A stretch of 64,000 bases of DNA from Bradyrhizobium sp. CCH5-F6 (lineage in GTDB: Bacteria > Pseudomonadota > Alphaproteobacteria > Rhizobiales > Xanthobacteraceae): NCBI RefSeq assembly GCF_001556045.1, contig NZ_LSIC01000183.1, positions 60,375-124,374 of the forward strand, read 5' to 3'. Positions within the stretch are counted from its first letter, which is position 1, and every line of letters begins with the position of its first letter. The position numbers were made by a program, and so were the translations under genes. The notes beneath the pieces were generated by a model. That model was not told where the DNA came from. It did no database searches and saw only the letters and a list, made by a program, of their open reading frames with translations. Positions 22,138-32,356 of this stretch are shown here, in pieces.

Positions 22138-22464
22138 ATGATCTACGAAATGCGCGTCTATCGCTGCGTGCCAGGCCGGCTGCCGGCGCTCTTGAAGCGG
22201 TTTGAAACCGCCACGCTGAAGATCTGGGAGAGGCACGGCATCAAGCAGGCCGGCTTCTTTACCACGCTGATTGGTGAATCGAACCAGGAGCTGACCTATT
22301 TCCTGGCCTGGGACTCGCTCGCCGAGCGCGAGAAGAAGTGGGGCGCGTTCATGGCCGATCCGGAATGGATCGAGGCGCGTGCCAAATCGGAAGCGGACGG
22401 CCAGATCGTCGCCAACATCGTCAGCCAGATTCTGGCGCCGACCGCATTCTCCTCGGTGAAGTAG
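22138..22464 (+). CDS. NIPSNAP family protein
   Basis: A 108-residue protein with the ferredoxin-like dimeric alpha/beta pattern of NIPSNAP: MIYEMRVYRCVPGRLPALLKRF, then GFFTTLIGESNQELTYFLAWDSLAEREKKW. The biochemical role of bacterial members is unsettled. It starts about 85 bases after pyrG and precedes kdsA, a position common in this lineage. AGGGAG precedes the ATG. Confidence 0.85.
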   Translation: MIYEMRVYRCVPGRLPALLKRFETATLKIWERHGIKQAGFFTTLIGESNQELTYFLAWDSLAEREKKWGAFMADPEWIEARAKSEADGQIVANIVSQILAPTAFSSVK

Positions 22465-22581
22465 CGCTGCCTGTCGTAGCGGGGAACCCTGGCGCAACCC
22501 TGATATTCGAACGGCCCGGGCGGAAGAGGGTTGATCCGACCCTCATCACGGCTATGGTCGCGCCGAAACGAGGGATTTGCC

Positions 22582-23430
22582 TTGAGCTCTACGACGTCAG
22601 CGGCGCCGGTCGTCACCATCGGCAAGGCCAAATTCGGCAATGATCTGCCGATCTCGATCATTGCCGGGCCCTGCCAGCTCGAGAGCCGCCAGCATGCGCT
22701 GGAGGTGGCCTCCGCACTGAAGGAGATCGCGGCGCGGCTGAACATCGGCCTCGTCTACAAGACCTCGTTCGACAAGGCCAATCGCACCAGCGCGTCGGCT
22801 GCGCGCGGCCTTGGGCTTGCGCAGTCGCTGCCGATCTTCGCGGAAATCCGATCCTCGCTCGGCCTGCCGGTGCTGACCGATGTGCACGAGGCCACGCAAT
22901 GCGCCGAGGTGGCGCAGGCCGTGGATGTCTTGCAGATCCCCGCGTTCCTGTGCCGCCAGACCGATCTCCTTCTGGCCGCGGCCGCGACCGGCAAGGTGGT
23001 CAACGTCAAGAAGGGCCAGTTCCTGGCGCCCTGGGACATGGCCAATGTCGTGAGCAAGATCACCGGCGCCAACAACCCCAACGTGCTCGTCACCGAACGC
23101 GGTGTGTCCTTCGGTTACAACACGCTCGTCTCCGACATGCGCGCGCTGCCGATCCTGGCGCGCACCACCGGCGCGCCGGTGATCTTCGACGCCACCCATT
23201 CGGTGCAGCAGCCGGGCGGGAAGGGGACGTCCTCCGGCGGCGAGCGCGAATTCGTGCCGGTGCTCGCACGCGCAGCCGTTGCGGTTGGCGTTGCCGGCGT
23301 CTTCATCGAGACCCATCCTGATCCCGATCGCGCACCCTCGGACGGACCCAACATGGTGCCGTTGCGCGAGTTCGAGGCGCTGATCGCCAGACTGATGGCC
23401 TTCGACGCGCTCGCAAAGAATCCGCGCTGA
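22582..23430 (+). CDS. kdsA: 3-deoxy-D-manno-octulosonate 8-phosphate synthase (KDO8P synthase)
   Basis: A 282-residue enzyme joining arabinose 5-phosphate and phosphoenolpyruvate to make KDO8P for lipopolysaccharide. Motifs are [64 protein letters not shown] and [19 protein letters not shown], with [18 protein letters not shown] near the end. No in-frame ATG fits. The TTG at 22582 has CGAGGGA about 7 bases upstream and gives the expected length; a further TTG at 22531 lacks support. Its stop overlaps the next ATG by one base (TGATG). Confidence 0.95.
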   Translation: MSSTTSAAPVVTIGKAKFGNDLPISIIAGPCQLESRQHALEVASALKEIAARLNIGLVYKTSFDKANRTSASAARGLGLAQSLPIFAEIRSSLGLPVLTDVHEATQCAEVAQAVDVLQIPAFLCRQTDLLLAAAATGKVVNVKKGQFLAPWDMANVVSKITGANNPNVLVTERGVSFGYNTLVSDMRALPILARTTGAPVIFDATHSVQQPGGKGTSSGGEREFVPVLARAAVAVGVAGVFIETHPDPDRAPSDGPNMVPLREFEALIARLMAFDALAKNPR

Positions 23431-24653
23431 TGCAGCAGGGCGAGGCGCGGCCGCACGATCACGGCTTGCCGGCAGCGCTCTACGTCATATCAGGCGCGAG
23501 CTTCGCCGCTGCACTCTCGGCACGCGCGCTCGATCCGGTGCTGCCGCACGTCGCCGAGGATTTTGGCGTCAGCATTGCCACCGCCGCGGGCTTTGCCGCG
23601 GTGTTCGCTTTTACCTTCTCGATCATCCAGCCGATTATCGGCGCCGCCGCCGATTTGTTCGGCAAGACGCGGCTGATGATCGGCTGCCTCGCGCTGCTCG
23701 GCCTTGCCAACATTCTGGGCGCGCTGTCATCCTCGTTCTCGGTTTTGTTCGCGACCCGCATTCTCGCCGGCATCGGCTCCGGCGGCGTGTTTCCGGTGGC
23801 GCTGAGCCTCACCAGCGATCTCGTCGGGCCCGACAAACGCCAGGTCGCGATCAGCCGCACGCTCGCCGGCGCCATGACCGGCAATCTGCTCGGCGCCTCG
23901 GCCTCCGGCCTGATCGGCGATTTCCTCGGCTGGCGTGGCGTGCTGGCGGTGCTCGGCGCGCTCGTGATCGTCGCCTCGATCGCCGTTGCCGCCGGCTTCC
24001 ACGGCGCCAAGGTCAAGCATCCGCCGAAGACGAGCCTGTCGGCGCTGAAGGCCGGCTATCGCACCATCTTCACCAATCCGAACGCCTATGTCTGCTATTC
24101 GGCGGTGTTCATCGAAGGCTGCTGCGTCCTCGGCCTGTTTCCCTACATCGCTTCGTTCCTGTTCGAGCTCGGCCAGACCTCGCTGTCGATCGCCGGCATC
24201 GTCATCGCGGGCTTTGCGGTCGGCGGTCTGTTCTACACCGCAACGGTGTCGCGCTTGCTGCCGCGACTTGGCGTCAACGGGATGATGATCGCAGGCATGA
24301 CGTTGGTGGCCTCGCAGCTCGTCGCGGTGGCCTTCGGTCCGCGCTGGGAAGTCCAGGCGTTCAATCTCATCGTCATGGGCTGGGGCTTCTATATCGCCCA
24401 TGGTTGTCTCCAGGTCTTCGCCAGCGAGCTTTCGGTCGAGGCGCGTGCGACTGCTCTGTCGCTGCATTCGTTCTTCTTCTTCATGGGGCAGACGGTGGGG
24501 CCGCTCGCCTATGGCTTCGGGCTCCAGCACGCCGGCAAGATGCCGACACTGTTCGCAAGCGCGGGGATCATGGTGGTGCTGGGCCTTGCCTGCGCCAGGC
24601 TGCTCAAGCAGCGCGCGCCGGCGGATGCGCGCGGAGGCCCAGACAGTCCTTGA
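23430..24653 (+). CDS. MFS transporter
   Basis: A 407-residue polytopic protein with about 12 hydrophobic segments and the drug:H+ antiporter-like pattern. It has LDPVLPHVAEDFGVS in helix 1, the loop AADLFGKTRLMIG corresponding to the G-x-L-a-D-r-x-G-r-k motif, and ATRILAGIGSGGVFPVALSLTSDLV in helix 4/5. The substrate cannot be deduced; efflux is more likely than uptake. Translation is coupled to kdsA by the overlapping stop/start TGATG. Confidence 0.85.
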   Translation: MQQGEARPHDHGLPAALYVISGASFAAALSARALDPVLPHVAEDFGVSIATAAGFAAVFAFTFSIIQPIIGAAADLFGKTRLMIGCLALLGLANILGALSSSFSVLFATRILAGIGSGGVFPVALSLTSDLVGPDKRQVAISRTLAGAMTGNLLGASASGLIGDFLGWRGVLAVLGALVIVASIAVAAGFHGAKVKHPPKTSLSALKAGYRTIFTNPNAYVCYSAVFIEGCCVLGLFPYIASFLFELGQTSLSIAGIVIAGFAVGGLFYTATVSRLLPRLGVNGMMIAGMTLVASQLVAVAFGPRWEVQAFNLIVMGWGFYIAHGCLQVFASELSVEARATALSLHSFFFFMGQTVGPLAYGFGLQHAGKMPTLFASAGIMVVLGLACARLLKQRAPADARGGPDSP

Positions 24654-24697
24654 ACGGGGCGTCGCCCCCACCATGACACCGCCGGTCGCGTATGCAA

Positions 24698-24712
24698 TGG
24701 CACACGAATTGC
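24698..24712 (+). promoter_or_regulatory. Sigma-54 (RpoN) type -24/-12 promoter
   Basis: TGGCAC at 24698-24703, five bases, then TTGC at 24709-24712 followed by TTTT. This matches the RpoN consensus TGGCACG-N4-TTGC at all but one position, with correct GG-to-GC spacing. Transcription would start near 24724, about 20 bases before the glutaminase GTG. It implies control by a bacterial enhancer-binding protein, plausibly nitrogen regulation by NtrC; no NtrC site was identified. Confidence 0.7.
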
Positions 24713-24743
24713 TTTTAATCTGGGCAAATCGAGGTGTGAGACC

Positions 24744-26588
24744 GTGGATGCGCAGCCCGACCGTTTGCCCAGCCCAACAGGCACGCCTGGATCGACCGGG
24801 TATCCCACCAGGCCTCCGCTTCGCCGCTTCCTGACCGATTGCCACGAAGAGTTCAGGCTTGATCATTCCGGCGTGCTCGCCGACTACATCCCCGAGCTGA
24901 AGCGCGCCAACCCCGATCATTTCGGTATCGCGCTCGTCACCATCGACGGCCATGTCTACGAGGTTGGCGACAGCGCGGTACCGTTCACGATCCAGTCGGT
25001 GTCGAAGGCGTTCGTCTTCGCACTGGCGCTGGAGATGGTCGGCGAAGAGCGTGTCGCGGCCACCATCGGCGTCGAACCGAGCGGCGAAGCGTTCAATTCG
25101 ATCCGGCTCACCAACGACAACCGACCCTTCAACCCCATGGTCAATGCCGGCGCGATCGCCTGCTCGGGCCTGATTTACGAAATGGACGGGAAGGGCGCCT
25201 TCGAGCGCGTCCGCGCCAAGCTCAGCGAGTTCGCTGGCCGCCAGCTCGGCGTCGATGATGCCGTTCATGCCTCGGAGACGGCGACCGGCAATCGCAACCG
25301 CGCCATTGCCTGGCTGCTCCGGAATTACGCGGTGCTGCCTGATGACGTCGACGCCGTGCTCGACGTCTATTTCCGCCAATGCGCCATCCTCGTCACCGCG
25401 CGCGATCTGGCGGTGATGGCGGCGACGCTCGCCAACCGCGGCATCAATCCGGTGACGGGCGTGCAGGTGATCACGCCGCACATCGTCGCGCGCACGCTGT
25501 CGGTGATGACGAGCTCGGGCATGTACGACTATGCCGGCGAGTGGACCTATCGCGTGGGCATTCCCGCGGCGCTGCCCTCGCAGCTCGGGCTCGGCACCTT
25601 CTCGCCGCTGCTCGACGATCATTTCAACAGCGTGCGTGGCCTGAAGGTCTGCGAAGCGTTGTCGGCGCGCTACGATCTGCACATGCTGAACCGCAACGCC
25701 GACGTTCGTACCAGCATCATGGCGGACTACGACATCTACGGGATCTCCTCGCGCCGCAGCCGCCAGCCACACGAGCAGCAGATTCTCGACGACCGCCACA
25801 GCGACGTCCGTGTGCTCGAACTGGTCGGCGCGATGAATTTCGCCACCATCGATTATGTGACGCGAAAGCTCAACGGCGATCCGCCGGACGCGCCGCTTCT
25901 GATCATCGATTTCCGCCGCGTGCCCGACATCACCGCGGCGGGTGCCGAACTGCTCGGCGAGACGCTGACCGCACTCGGTCATAGCGGCGTCTTTACGATT
26001 CTGTCGGGCCTCGAGGAGACCTCCGCGGTCTGGCGCGCGATCTCCGCCCGCGCCGCGGATTCGCGCCGGCTGCGGCGATTCACGCTGCTCGACGACGCCA
26101 TCGAATGGGCCGAGGACCAGGTGATCTATCGCTTTGGCGGCTTCACCGACGTGAAGGAGAGTACGCATCTTCACGAGCAGGCGCTGCTCGCCGAGCTCGA
26201 CAGCGACGAGATCGCCGCCATCGTCAAGCTCTCGACCGCGCGGCGTTACGCGGCCGGCCAGCGCATCATCGCGGCCGGGGAGCCCGCAAATTCGCTGTTC
26301 TTCCTCGAAAGCGGCATGGTCAGCGTGAAACTGCCGAGCGGTGTGAGGCTCGCTTCCCTCGGCCCCGGCATGGAGTTCGGCGAGATGGCGATTCTGGAGG
26401 GACGCCGCAGCGCTGATGTTATCGCCGACACGCCCGTCGCCTGCCTCGAACTGCCGCTGGACAGCTTTGCCGATTACCGCAGCCTGCACCCGGAAACGGC
26501 ATTGAAGATCATGCGCAATCTCGCCGCGATCCTGGCACGCAGGCTGGTGTTGGCGAATGCGAAGGTGGATTTGCTGAGCGCCTATTGA
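24744..26588 (+). CDS. glsA: Glutaminase A fused to STAS and cyclic-nucleotide-binding domains; catalytic loop missing
   Basis: A 614-residue three-domain protein. Glutaminase (about residues 25-330) has the Ser and Lys of QSVSKAF, Asn in NPMVNAGAI, Glu and Asn in SETATGNRN, Tyr in YFRQCAI and Tyr in SGMYDYAGEW. Glutaminases then read GLPAKSGVGGGI before the next strand; here GIPA runs straight into ALPSQLGLG at residues 275/276, an in-frame loss of about ten residues. These include the Val whose backbone forms the oxyanion hole. A STAS domain (about 350-460) and a cNMP-binding domain (about 480-600, FGEMAILEGRRSADV) follow. The GTG start at 24744 lies behind a sigma-54-like promoter. It may be a sensor-like pseudoenzyme or carry a recent deletion. 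Confidence 0.88.
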   Translation: MDAQPDRLPSPTGTPGSTGYPTRPPLRRFLTDCHEEFRLDHSGVLADYIPELKRANPDHFGIALVTIDGHVYEVGDSAVPFTIQSVSKAFVFALALEMVGEERVAATIGVEPSGEAFNSIRLTNDNRPFNPMVNAGAIACSGLIYEMDGKGAFERVRAKLSEFAGRQLGVDDAVHASETATGNRNRAIAWLLRNYAVLPDDVDAVLDVYFRQCAILVTARDLAVMAATLANRGINPVTGVQVITPHIVARTLSVMTSSGMYDYAGEWTYRVGIPAALPSQLGLGTFSPLLDDHFNSVRGLKVCEALSARYDLHMLNRNADVRTSIMADYDIYGISSRRSRQPHEQQILDDRHSDVRVLELVGAMNFATIDYVTRKLNGDPPDAPLLIIDFRRVPDITAAGAELLGETLTALGHSGVFTILSGLEETSAVWRAISARAADSRRLRRFTLLDDAIEWAEDQVIYRFGGFTDVKESTHLHEQALLAELDSDEIAAIVKLSTARRYAAGQRIIAAGEPANSLFFLESGMVSVKLPSGVRLASLGPGMEFGEMAILEGRRSADVIADTPVACLELPLDSFADYRSLHPETALKIMRNLAAILARRLVLANAKVDLLSAY

Positions 26589-26743
26589 TCGGCCATCGAT
26601 GCCGATGCCTGTTCCCCGGATGCAGCGCAGCGCCGCACTTCGCCGCGTGGTGCCGCTGCTCGTCCAGGTGCCATCGACGTGCTGGGTCCCGCTCGGCGGA
26701 CCACCGTTCCAGGCTGCGCCCGGTGGGGGACACGAAGCGAGGC

Positions 26744-28642
<1,899 letters not shown>

Positions 28643-28685
28643 GCCGGCGCTTCGACCCGCGAAGAGGCGGACAGGGAGGATCGAC

Positions 28686-29825
28686 ATGAGCGACGGCAAG
28701 ACCGGACTGCAACTGCGTTCGCTGCTGAAGAAGAGCGGCGAGCTGGAATTGTCCCTCGTGAATGTCCCAACGCCCGAGCCCGCCGACGACGAGGTCGTGG
28801 TTCGCGTCGAGGCGAGCCCGATCAATCCGTCCGACCTCGGGCTCCTGATCGGGGCCGCCGACATGTCGGCGGCGCAGGCCTCCGGCACCAAGGAGATGCC
28901 GGTCATCACCGCCAAAATGCCCGAGGCGGCGATGCGGATGATGGCGGCGAGGTTCGATCAGTCGCTGCCGGTCGGCAACGAGGGCGCCGGCACGGTGATC
29001 GGAACCGGATCGTCGGATGCAGCGAAGGCGCTGATGGGCAAGACGGTGTCGATGATCGGCGGCGCCATGTACACGCAGTATCGCGTGCTGAAGGTCCGCG
29101 ACGTCATGGAGCTGCCGGCGGGCACCACGGCCGCCGACGGCGCCTCCTGGTTCGTCAATCCGCTCACCGCGCTCGGCATGACCGAGACGATGCGGCGGGA
29201 GAACCACAAGGCGCTGGTGCACACGGCCGCCGCCTCCAATCTCGGCCAGATGCTCAACAAGATCTGCATCAAGGACGGCATTGGCCTCGTCAACATCGTC
29301 CGCAGCAAGGAGCAGGCCGACATCCTTCACAAGATCGGCGCCAAGCACGTCGTGGATTCCAGCGCGCCTGATTTCATGGACGACCTCACCAATGCGCTTG
29401 TCGAGACCGGCGCCACCATCGCCTTCGATGCCATCGGCGGCGGCAAGCTGGCGGGCCAGATCCTCACGGCCATGGAGATCGCGGCCAACAAGAATGCGAA
29501 GGAATACAGCCGCTACGGGTCCAACGTGTACAAGCAGGTCTACATCTATGGCAGCCTCGACACGCACCCGACCGAGCTGAGCCGCTCCTTCGGCCTGAGC
29601 TGGGGCGTCGGCGGCTGGCTGCTCACGCCGTTCCTCCAGAAGATCGGCCCGGCCGAAATCGGCCGCCTGCGCCAGCGCGTCGCGTCCGAGCTGAAGACCA
29701 CCTTCGCCAGCCATTACACCAAGGTCGTTTCGCTTGCCGAGGCGCTCGATCCCGCCAACATCGCGGTCTACGCCAAACGCGCCACCGGCGAAAAATTCCT
29801 CATCAACCCGAACAAGTCGTCCTGA
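28686..29825 (+). CDS. Zinc-type alcohol dehydrogenase-like / quinone oxidoreductase family protein
   Basis: A 379-residue medium-chain dehydrogenase/reductase. The N-terminal GroES-like domain has DDEVVVRVEASPINPSDLGLL, typical of quinone and enoyl reductases, then VGNEGAGTVIGTG. The Rossmann domain has VHTAAASNLGQMLNKICIKDGI and FDAIGGGKLAGQIL. No structural zinc Cys cluster is seen, so it likely uses NADPH without zinc. The substrate is unknown. AGGGAGG precedes the ATG; the gene follows eno by 43 bases on the same strand. Confidence 0.85.
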   Translation: MSDGKTGLQLRSLLKKSGELELSLVNVPTPEPADDEVVVRVEASPINPSDLGLLIGAADMSAAQASGTKEMPVITAKMPEAAMRMMAARFDQSLPVGNEGAGTVIGTGSSDAAKALMGKTVSMIGGAMYTQYRVLKVRDVMELPAGTTAADGASWFVNPLTALGMTETMRRENHKALVHTAAASNLGQMLNKICIKDGIGLVNIVRSKEQADILHKIGAKHVVDSSAPDFMDDLTNALVETGATIAFDAIGGGKLAGQILTAMEIAANKNAKEYSRYGSNVYKQVYIYGSLDTHPTELSRSFGLSWGVGGWLLTPFLQKIGPAEIGRLRQRVASELKTTFASHYTKVVSLAEALDPANIAVYAKRATGEKFLINPNKSS

Positions 29826-30013
29826 TCGCGCGTGCCCCGCGGGCAGGGGCGCTCGTTCGCAATCGCCCCGTGGCGTGCAGCGCAATCCGGCTGCAGGCCA
29901 CTTTCGAGAAACGCAGCGTTTCCAAACCGGACCGGTTCATGCACTTGCATCCATCGATCCGGATCGCTTAAGTGCCGCCAGGCACTCTCGCTCAAGCCCT
30001 CAAGGACACGCCA

Positions 30014-30565
30014 ATGGCCTACAACATCGTCACGATCGCCGGCAGCCTGCGCAAGGACAGTTTCTCGCTCAAGATCGCCAATGCTCTGGCGAAGCTCGCG
30101 CCGGCCTCGCTCAAGCTCGACGTGATTACGCCCGTGGGCATCTCGTTCTTCAACCAGGATCTCGAGGGCGCGCCGCCCGCGGACTGGCTTGCCTTCCGCG
30201 AAAAGCTCCAGAAGTCGAACGGCGTCCTGTTCGTCACCCCTGAATACAACCGTTCGATCCCGGGCGTTCTCAAGAACGCCATCGACGTCGCCTCGCGGCC
30301 GTATGGCAAGAGCTCGTTCCTTGGCAAGCCGGTCGGCATCATCTCCAACTCGCCGGGGCTGCTCGGGGGCGTCAGCGCGGCCAAGCATCTGCAGAACGTC
30401 CTGCCGGGCATTTCCGGTCCGGTTCTCCAGCAGCCGGAAATCTACCTCAGTGGCGTCGGCGACGCCTTCGACGCGGACGGCAATCTGACCAAGGACTCCC
30501 TCAAGACGGTGTTGCAGCAGTACATCGACGCCTTCGCTGCGCATGTGGCGAAACATCAGGGCTGA
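30014..30565 (+). CDS. NADPH-dependent FMN reductase (flavodoxin-fold)
   Basis: A 183-residue flavoprotein of the ChrR/YieF type. The FMN phosphate loop is IAGSLRKDSFSLKIAN, followed by TPEYNRSIPGVLKNAIDVASRPYGKSSF, which is diagnostic of the family, and SPGLLGGVSAAKHLQNVL. Members reduce quinones, azo dyes or chromate with NADPH. The ATG at 30014 has AAGGA 8 bases upstream and fits the fold start; an upstream ATG adds a non-family tail. It ends the backbone block before the 30.9-36.5 kb island. Confidence 0.9.
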   Translation: MAYNIVTIAGSLRKDSFSLKIANALAKLAPASLKLDVITPVGISFFNQDLEGAPPADWLAFREKLQKSNGVLFVTPEYNRSIPGVLKNAIDVASRPYGKSSFLGKPVGIISNSPGLLGGVSAAKHLQNVLPGISGPVLQQPEIYLSGVGDAFDADGNLTKDSLKTVLQQYIDAFAAHVAKHQG

Positions 30566-30882
30566 AGCGCGGCATCCGAATGTCCATGGCGTGCGGGGGG
30601 CCTTGTCCAACAGATGAGCGCCTTCGATATCGTCCTGGATGCCACGAGCTTCGCTGTCCGGCGGCGCTTAAGCGTGAATTTTTGAGCTTGCCTCCAAAGA
30701 GGTTTGGGTATCTCGCCGCCCGAGGCGCTTGACCTGCTGGATCGAGGCCCGCCGCGTCCTTTACCCTAAAGGCAGGCGGGCCGCGAGTTTTCAACTGTCA
30801 GGAGAGCCCAAGGTTTGATCAGTGTCGAGGACCGCCGCGTTAGCACGTCAGCCCCAGCGGACAGGCGGGCCAACCTCGCCGT
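30566..30882. other. Intergenic stretch at left edge of the putative island
   Basis: About 315 bases with no convincing gene between the FMN reductase and the convergent acyl-CoA-dehydrogenase-like gene. It contains one strong hairpin (listed separately). I searched by eye for a direct repeat shared with the right edge (36.5-36.7 kb) and for a tRNA end and found neither. Confidence 0.45.
30746..30791 (+). terminator. Strong two-part hairpin followed by T run
   Basis: Outer stem GGCCCGCC (30746-30753) pairs with GGCGGGCC (30775-30782); inner stem CCTTTA/TAAAGG encloses a CCC loop. GCGAGTTTTC follows. It could end plus-strand transcripts from the eno-side genes. Confidence 0.6.
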
Positions 30883-32148
30883 TCAAGCCCTGTCCTCAGT
30901 CGTCGACCGGCCGTAAGGAGCAAAGTGCGGGTCGTACTTCGGGTTCTTGAGAATGCTGTGCAATTGCCGTCGGCGCGCGCCCATGTTCCCGCCGTCATAG
31001 AGGGGGAAACACATGGCATCGTTCATCAGTTCCGCCAACGGATGCATATCTGTATAACTATCGACTCCAACAGTTCGCATCGCATCGTAAACGACGTCGA
31101 CGCAGGTCTCAGAGCAGAAGACCTTCGTCATCACAGCCAGTTCGTGTTCACTCCCGCCCGATGTGTCAAATTGCTGGCACGCCTTCCACGTCAAGTACCG
31201 ACAAGCCTCGATCCGCATCTTCATGTCGGCAAACATATAGCCGACGGTTGGATATTCGATGATGGGGTGCGGACCCGAGCGGGCGTCCGTTTTGGCGAAC
31301 TGAAGCGCATGGTCGAAGGCGGCCCGCATGACCCCCACGCAGGCGGCGCCGATCAGTGCGGCAGTCCAGGCAAAGTTGGTGGAAACGATCTTCAAGCCGT
31401 CCCCTGGCTTGCCGATAATATTGCTTGCCGGAACGCGCACATTCTCGAACTTCATCCGGGGTGAGATCGTCGCCCGATGCCCGATCGTATCCAGCACTCC
31501 CGTCATCTTCACGCCCGGCGTGTTGCCCGGCACCATGATGACGGCCAGCGATTCCTGGGGACTCTTGTTTGGGTCGGTTCGGCATACGGTTGCCAGGAGA
31601 TGGCAATTTCTGCCGTCCCATCCGGATCCATTGGTGGTGTAGTGTTTCTCGCCATTGATGACCCACTCGTCGCCGTCGCGGATCGCGAATGTTCGCACGC
31701 CAAATCGGGGATCGGGGTTGTCGTAGTTTGCTCCTCCCGTGACTTCCGTATAGGCAAAGGCGGCTAGTCGCGTGCCGTCTTCGACGAAGTCGGGAAAGAA
31801 CCGTCGCTTTTGCTCTTCGGTTCCGAACATCGCAAGCGGCTTGAGACCGAGACCGTTGGCGAGGACGGCCGTAGGCACGTTGATATCGACCGCCGCCAGT
31901 TCCTCGGCCGCGAGAGCAAAATCGAGCGCGGGGATGTCGGTGCCGCCGTGGTCCTTGGGAATGAGGCCCTTTATGAATCCGGCATCAGCCGCTTTTTGGA
32001 CGAACGGCCGGATTGCGTAAAAGCGCTCCTCGGGGGTGGCGAATTTTCGGATAGTCGGCCGAACGTCCTTCAGGACATGTTTGGCAAACTCCCGCGCTCC
32101 CTCTCTTAGGGCTGTCTGCTCTGCACTCAGATTGAAGTCGATACCCAT
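30883..32148 (-). CDS. Acyl-CoA dehydrogenase-fold flavoprotein, atypical active site
   Basis: A 421-residue protein with all three domains: N-terminal helices (MGIDFNLSAEQTALREGAREF), a middle beta-domain (FAYTEVTGGANYDN, then VINGEKHYTTNGSGWDGRN), and the C-terminal bundle with FAKTDARSGPHPIIEYPTVGYMFADM. Where medium-chain dehydrogenases have YEGT with catalytic Glu, this protein has LYDGGNMGARRRQLH, so the base would be Asp or absent. DszC-like monooxygenases of this fold also lack the Glu. The ATG at 32148 has AGGAG at a 7-base spacer. It is divergent from the first AraC gene. Its lower GC and its neighbours suggest a role in the oxygenase island, perhaps on a CoA thioester or a heteroaromatic compound. 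Confidence 0.85.
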   Translation of the reverse strand: MGIDFNLSAEQTALREGAREFAKHVLKDVRPTIRKFATPEERFYAIRPFVQKAADAGFIKGLIPKDHGGTDIPALDFALAAEELAAVDINVPTAVLANGLGLKPLAMFGTEEQKRRFFPDFVEDGTRLAAFAYTEVTGGANYDNPDPRFGVRTFAIRDGDEWVINGEKHYTTNGSGWDGRNCHLLATVCRTDPNKSPQESLAVIMVPGNTPGVKMTGVLDTIGHRATISPRMKFENVRVPASNIIGKPGDGLKIVSTNFAWTAALIGAACVGVMRAAFDHALQFAKTDARSGPHPIIEYPTVGYMFADMKMRIEACRYLTWKACQQFDTSGGSEHELAVMTKVFCSETCVDVVYDAMRTVGVDSYTDMHPLAELMNDAMCFPLYDGGNMGARRRQLHSILKNPKYDPHFAPYGRSTTEDRA

Positions 32149-32178
32149 CGGAATCTCCTGTGTTGCGGAGTTCGGAAA

Positions 32179-32193
32179 GCTGCCACCGGCAGC
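32179..32193. promoter_or_regulatory. Inverted repeat in the divergent dehydrogenase/AraC region
   Basis: GCTGCC-ACC-GGCAGC is a perfect 6-base inverted repeat with a 3-base spacer, about 30 bases upstream of the acyl-CoA-dehydrogenase-like start. It could be a regulator site or a chance hairpin. AraC proteins usually prefer direct repeats, which weakens that link. Confidence 0.3.
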
Positions 32194-32267
32194 GCTCACA
32201 ATCTTGGGCAGACGGGACAAAATGATTGGTCTGGAGTGCATTGCATGTTGTCAGCCCCCGAAGAGGC

Positions 32268-32282
32268 TGGCACATTTTTTGC
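32268..32282 (+). promoter_or_regulatory. Sigma-54 (RpoN) type promoter before first AraC gene
   Basis: TGGCAC (32268-32273), five bases ATTTT, then TTGC (32279-32282). The -24/-12 elements and spacing match the RpoN consensus. Initiation would be near 32294, about 60 bases before the AraC start at 32357. Confidence 0.6.
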
Positions 32283-32356
32283 CGCTTTCTGGGAAGGACA
32301 ATCAACCTGATCTGCCGCAGCCCTCGGCTTCATCGCGTTCATGGGAGGACCATGTC

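Noticed and set aside
24744..26588. Frameshift as the cause of the missing glutaminase loop
   Set aside because: The reading frame is continuous and correct on both sides of the gap; it is an in-frame deletion, not a frameshift.
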